Part shown: positions 60,838 to 64,000 of the stretch, piece after piece
How positions within the stretch are numbered: the first letter of the stretch is position 1
Layout: each line of letters starts with the position of its first letter
Source of the DNA: JANRLT01 sp041736895
GTDB taxonomy: Bacteria > Planctomycetota > Planctomycetia > Pirellulales > JALHPA01
Length of the DNA stretch: 64,000 nt
NCBI GenBank assembly: GCA_041736895.1
Contig: JBGSSS010000208.1
Location: forward strand, 13,241-77,240
Direction: 5' to 3'
Notes under the pieces: generated by a model
Database searches by the model: none
What the model saw: only the letters and a program-made list of their open reading frames with translations
Told to the model about the DNA's origin: nothing
Made by a program: the position numbers and the translations under genes

Positions 60838-61161
60838 ATGCCGCTGTTCGAGGTTGAAACCGAGGGGCACATCATCATCACGTGGGCCGGCGACGATTCG
60901 TCCGCCACGCGCGTCGTCTCCGAAGCCTATCCGAGCGAGAAAATTCTCCGGATGACCAAACGCCCGCGTGATACTTGGGTCATCTCCAAATCTGCCCTGG
61001 GCATCACCGGCACGGCCGATGTTTGCCACACCGCCCGCGATTGCCTGAGCAAAGCGGCCGGCGACAAGGTCCATGCGATCCGCCTCTACATGCACGAAAC
61101 GGGCACCGACCTCGAACGCTCGCGAAAAGTCATCGAGAGCAACATGGTCATGGGTTGGTAG
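60838..61161 (+). CDS. Small conserved-looking protein of unknown function
   Basis: The 107-residue product starts after ACGGAGGG at good spacing (MPLFEVETEGHIIITWAGDD). It has alternating beta and helix, with CHTARDCLSKAAGDKVHAIR and ERSRKVIESNMVMGW at the end. No family was recognised. The clean ribosome-binding site, normal codon use and the intrinsic terminator downstream indicate a real gene. Confidence 0.75.
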   Translation: MPLFEVETEGHIIITWAGDDSSATRVVSEAYPSEKILRMTKRPRDTWVISKSALGITGTADVCHTARDCLSKAAGDKVHAIRLYMHETGTDLERSRKVIESNMVMGW

Positions 61162-61167
61162 AGACTC

Positions 61168-61221
61168 GTTACCAAGCCCCAGCTTGGTCAGTATTTGCTC
61201 GTTACCAAGCCTCAGCTTGGT
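61168..61221. repeat. Two direct copies of a REP-like unit (ACCAAGC-AGCTTGGT)
   Basis: CTCGTTACCAAGCCCCAGCT and CTCGTTACCAAGCCTCAGCT are repeated head to tail 33 bp apart; each is a hairpin with arms ACCAAGC/GCTTGGT. They lie right after the stop of the small gene. Confidence 0.7.
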
Positions 61222-61284
61222 AATGTGAATCGCCAGCAGTCGCCGATTCGAGGAGAGTCCCTGTCTGCAACGAAAAGCACACCA

Positions 61285-61317
61285 AGTCCCAAGGATAGCT
61301 CCTTGGGACTTTTTTTG
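61285..61317 (+). terminator. Intrinsic terminator after the small gene
   Basis: Arms AGTCCCAAGG and CCTTGGGACT form a 10-bp perfect stem with a 6-base loop, followed by six or more T. Confidence 0.9.
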
Positions 61318-62215
61318 TTGATTACTCCAAGCCAAAGCCTTCACTGGGTTTAGATTCCCCAGTTTTCTGCCCCTGCTCCGAATAGTATAAATCGGCTAGG
61401 AGGGGGTTGATTTTGTGCCAGTAAGTATGTTCATAATAACACTATCCGTACAGTCTAGCGGTGCGCGCTGGCCGAGGGAGCTTTGACAAGTCGAATGCGC
61501 TTGTGGCTTCGTCGACGCCAGCGTGCCCCGCCACAGCCCGAGATGATTGCTGGCCGCTTTTGCGGCTGATGCGAATTCGAGTGTCCAGCGCGCCTCGATG
61601 TTGTGTGCCTGTCGTGTGCGGCGGTTCGACGTTGTCATGTCGTTGGCGAGACGATTTGCCAGTCCTCCGCTGCCGAGAAGCCAGTCAAAAAGGGCCAGCG
61701 GATGTTGCCTTTTAGGCAACAAGAAAAAATAGCGCGCGGCGCTCGTTTTCCGTTCAAAGCGGACAGCGCTCACGCCTTGGCCGTGGGTTCCCCACGGGAT
61801 TTTGCACAATCCACTGACACGCGGTTCCGTTAAACATGGACAAAGCGCGCGCGCCGAATCGCGTTTTTTTGGCGCGTTTTCGCGTTTATTCCTGTTTTTT
61901 TGCGTTTTTTTCGTGTTTTTTTCTGATTTTTTCGCGTATTTATTCTTGTTTTTTATGCGTTTTTTGAGCGCTTTGCCCTGCAAAACACGCTTGATTCGTG
62001 CGGAATTCACACTCTTTTCGAGGACGAACGACGCTGGAATCCGCGCACGTTATTTCGCGCAGCAAGTGAATTTTCGATCGAGCACGATTTGTCCTGTCCG
62101 GCTTGTTGGGCGGTTGGCCCGGTTGCAGCAATTCACGCGCTGGGACGTGGGCGAAGACTTGCCCTGTCCCGGAATGAAAGCTCACGACAGCTCCCCGAGT
62201 TTAGCAGGATGTTTT
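61318..62215. other. Apparently non-coding region with helically phased T-tracts
   Basis: About 900 bp without a convincing gene. From 61864 to 61966 the + strand carries about nine runs of four to seven T, with centres near 61867, 61878, 61898, 61908, 61919, 61930, 61951 and 61962. The roughly 10-11 bp spacing is that of intrinsically curved DNA. The minus strand reads a Lys-rich open frame across this (61396-62010), but its remaining sequence does not look like protein. GTTGCC/GGCAAC at 61703-61719 is a small hairpin. Confidence 0.55.
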
Positions 62216-63742
62216 TCAATCCTCGTCTTGGCTGCGGCGATAGAGCCGCATGATTCTGCGAAAGCAGACCCCTTGCATGATGGCGTAATAGGCTCCGACG
62301 ATGCCGTAAATAACCGAATACAAGATGGAGCCCGCCAAGATCGCCACGATTCTTGGATCAGCCGACGAGCGTTGCAAAGATTCTTTCAGAAGTCCAAAAA
62401 CCATCGTCACACCAAAGATCAAGATGACTTGAATGACCATGCCGACCAACGTGCAAAGAAGCACGGTCAAGCAATAGTGCAACCAATGCGGCGCGGCGAT
62501 GCGGCTCCAGTACTTGAAGATCGTCACGCAATTCGCATCGTATTCGTAGAAAAACATCAAGTTCAAACAAATGAAATTGGCCGCCGCACTCAAAATCAGA
62601 AGGGCGGGGATCGCGACAGCCCAATGCGTGGCGAACACCACGTAATAGAGAGCGAAATAGACCGCCAGGATCGGGATGCAATTGATCACACTTGCTAGGA
62701 TAAAGTGCAAGAGCGAGCCGGGGCTGTTCAGCGCATTTTCCGCGGCGTTGTAATCTTCCTTAGCGATGCTGTAGCCGAAGTACAGGAGGCCTTTGAGCAG
62801 CCAGCATTGCACGAAAAACCAACAAATTCCCAAGATCCAAATGAGGCTCCACAGGATAGTAGCGACTCTCTCGATGTTATCGATCGTCGGCTGTAAGCTC
62901 TCGACGTACTTACCAAAGAGGAAAAAAACGACATAAGCCACGGCAGCCAAGCCCAGCAGCACACCCATCGACTTGACACCAAACAGCATGCCGTACCCGA
63001 AATTGTTGGAGTAGGTCCGGATGCACTCCTTCGTCGTCTTCCCAACCGGGAGGCTGCCATTGATCGTGGCGGCTGACGGGATGCTTGATTGCGGCGCTAG
63101 GTACGGGTTGGCTTGATTCGGAAGCGGCGCTGCCTTCATCGGAACCGCCACGCCCAGGGGATCGGCAGTCAGAAGCGGATCAGCCGCGAGATCGGCGAGC
63201 GGTTGCAGATTGAAGTCATTCTCTTCAACCTCGTCAGCACTTTTGGCCACGGGAATTTTTCCGCCCGGTTTTGCAGCAGTGGTTGACGCGGGCTTGGCTT
63301 TGGCCGCCGGCATCGCTTGAAACAGGTCGTCACTGAGGGGGGGAAGATACAACTCATCAGGTTCGTTCGAGGGTTGTTTGCCGGCGGGTGCTTTGGGCTT
63401 TGGCGCAGGAGCTTGCGGTGGCGGAGTGGCTGGCTTTTTTGACGCGGGCGGAGTTGGTGTTGCGGCTGGTTTTTTAACAGCAGGTACCGGTTTTGGAATC
63501 GGGTCGTCATCTAACGGAGCAAGACCAAAATCAAAATCGTCTACGATCTTTTTCTCAGGGGGTTTTTGTTCCGTTGGCTTACTCGCTGGTTTCGCTGCGG
63601 GCGCAGGTGTTGTCGCTGAATCGGCTAGCCCAGGTATCGTAATAGGCGTTTGGCAGCCAGGGCACTTCGCCCGCTTGCCGGCTAACTTGTCGGCGACTTT
63701 GATTGTTTTTTTGCAGCCTGGACAGGGAAAACTAATCGGCAT
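62216..63742 (-). CDS. Zinc-ribbon membrane protein of unknown function
   Basis: The 508-residue protein starts with a zinc ribbon (CPGCKKTIKVADKLAGKRAK then CPGCQ, Cys at about 7, 10, 28, 31). A long Pro/Ala/Lys-rich linker follows (about 40-230) and ends in an NPYLAPQSS motif. About six to seven membrane helices make up the C-terminal half (from about 255: GVLLGLAAVAYVVFFLFG). This layout, a cytoplasmic zinc ribbon on a linker attached to a membrane domain, is frequent in planctomycetes. Function unknown. Confidence 0.82.
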   Translation of the reverse strand: MPISFPCPGCKKTIKVADKLAGKRAKCPGCQTPITIPGLADSATTPAPAAKPASKPTEQKPPEKKIVDDFDFGLAPLDDDPIPKPVPAVKKPAATPTPPASKKPATPPPQAPAPKPKAPAGKQPSNEPDELYLPPLSDDLFQAMPAAKAKPASTTAAKPGGKIPVAKSADEVEENDFNLQPLADLAADPLLTADPLGVAVPMKAAPLPNQANPYLAPQSSIPSAATINGSLPVGKTTKECIRTYSNNFGYGMLFGVKSMGVLLGLAAVAYVVFFLFGKYVESLQPTIDNIERVATILWSLIWILGICWFFVQCWLLKGLLYFGYSIAKEDYNAAENALNSPGSLLHFILASVINCIPILAVYFALYYVVFATHWAVAIPALLILSAAANFICLNLMFFYEYDANCVTIFKYWSRIAAPHWLHYCLTVLLCTLVGMVIQVILIFGVTMVFGLLKESLQRSSADPRIVAILAGSILYSVIYGIVGAYYAIMQGVCFRRIMRLYRRSQDED

Positions 63743-64000
63743 AAGGACTTCGTACGCGGGGTTGTTTGTGTAGTGATGTTTTAGCAGTCAATTTTCGTTG
63801 CAACGCCGCGCTGCGGCAAGTGAAATCCGCGGAGAACTAGGGGCTTGCAAACTGCTTTCCCATTGGTAAGATGCCCCGTAGATTTCCGTGCTTGGGGTGG
63901 CCGAGTCGCAATCCTGCGAACACTCGGCACCAAACAGGGAACGCCGGTGCGAGTCTTTTCCCGTGGAAAACGCTCTATTCCGGGACGGTTCGCGCCGCTG
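63743..64000. other. GC-rich right edge, unassigned
   Basis: From about 63870 the sequence has several short inverted segments (such as CCGAGTCG and GTGCGAGTC) and may be a structured RNA or the beginning of a rightward gene that continues outside the window. A frame opening at 63871 stays open to the edge but does not look clearly protein-like. No call is made. Confidence 0.3.

Noticed and set aside
61396..62010. 204-codon minus-strand frame with a Lys-rich N-terminus
   Set aside because: The Lys run is produced by phased A-tracts; the remaining sequence lacks protein-like pattern and no ribosome-binding site was seen. Kept only as an alternative explanation for the T-tracts.
63870..64000. 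SRP RNA, tmRNA, 6S or RNase P RNA at the right edge
   Set aside because: The conserved core sequences of these RNAs were looked for and not found in the visible part; the region is cut by the window edge.

Overview
The window reads as chromosomal DNA of a planctomycete, most likely of the Pirellulales. This is inferred from protein style and gene content: a DUF1080 and a sialate-esterase family protein, methanopterin-type C1 genes, membrane proteins with an NPYxxPQ motif before the first membrane segment, and many small palindromic intergenic repeats. No tRNA, rRNA, CRISPR array, prophage or intact transposase gene was seen.

Positions 1-18270 are one leftward flagellar block: flgB, flgC, fliE, fliF, fliG, fliH, fliI, fliJ, a MotE-like gene, fliK, flgD, flgE, fliL, fliN, fliO, fliP, fliQ, fliR and the start of flhB, which runs off the window. 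It encodes the export gate and ATPase, MS ring, C-ring (FliG and FliN, no FliM), proximal rod, hook, hook cap and hook-length ruler. Upstream (18640-24170) lie a sigma54 activator of the NtrC/FlgR type, its cytosolic histidine kinase, a FlgN-like chaperone and a TPR membrane protein. A consensus -24/-12 promoter and a palindromic candidate enhancer lie in front of flgB, so the two-component pair probably controls the block.

Positions 24330-31772 hold a hydrolase-like protein without a recognisable catalytic triad, malate dehydrogenase, a DinB-family protein, and a partial cell-wall/division cluster (FtsQ-like, MurB, an orphan Mur-ligase N-terminal domain, and a MurE-like ligase).

Positions 32065-43174 run mostly rightward: an HTH-EIIA fusion with a receiver-like partner, DUF447 plus RFAP synthase (tetrahydromethanopterin biosynthesis), two MFS transporters, an ABC-2 permease, and a small AT-richer patch with an orphan HicB-like protein and a DUF2716 protein. 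A PaaK-like adenylating enzyme and a DUF971 protein lie on the opposite strand.

Positions 43506-64000 hold secreted or lipid-anchored proteins, a receiver-kinase hybrid, a two-gene oxidative pentose route (2-keto-3-deoxyarabinonate dehydratase and 2-oxoglutarate semialdehyde dehydrogenase), a SprT-like protein, DUF1080 and SGNH-esterase genes, a YceH-like protein, a DJ-1/PfpI protein, RuvB, a VOC protein and a zinc-ribbon membrane protein.

The most unusual layer is the repeats. There are about ten families of REP/REPIN-like palindromes, many with a GTAG foot, and several supply or overlap the stop codons of neighbouring genes. Two copies of a MITE are present, one nested inside another repeat with a readable TTA target duplication. 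Long inverted elements built from CACAGAT or CACTGAT units, a 51-bp perfect palindrome, and a run of T-tracts phased with the DNA helix complete the picture. Coordinates of gene starts were moved downstream of these repeats wherever the longest reading frame translated through one.
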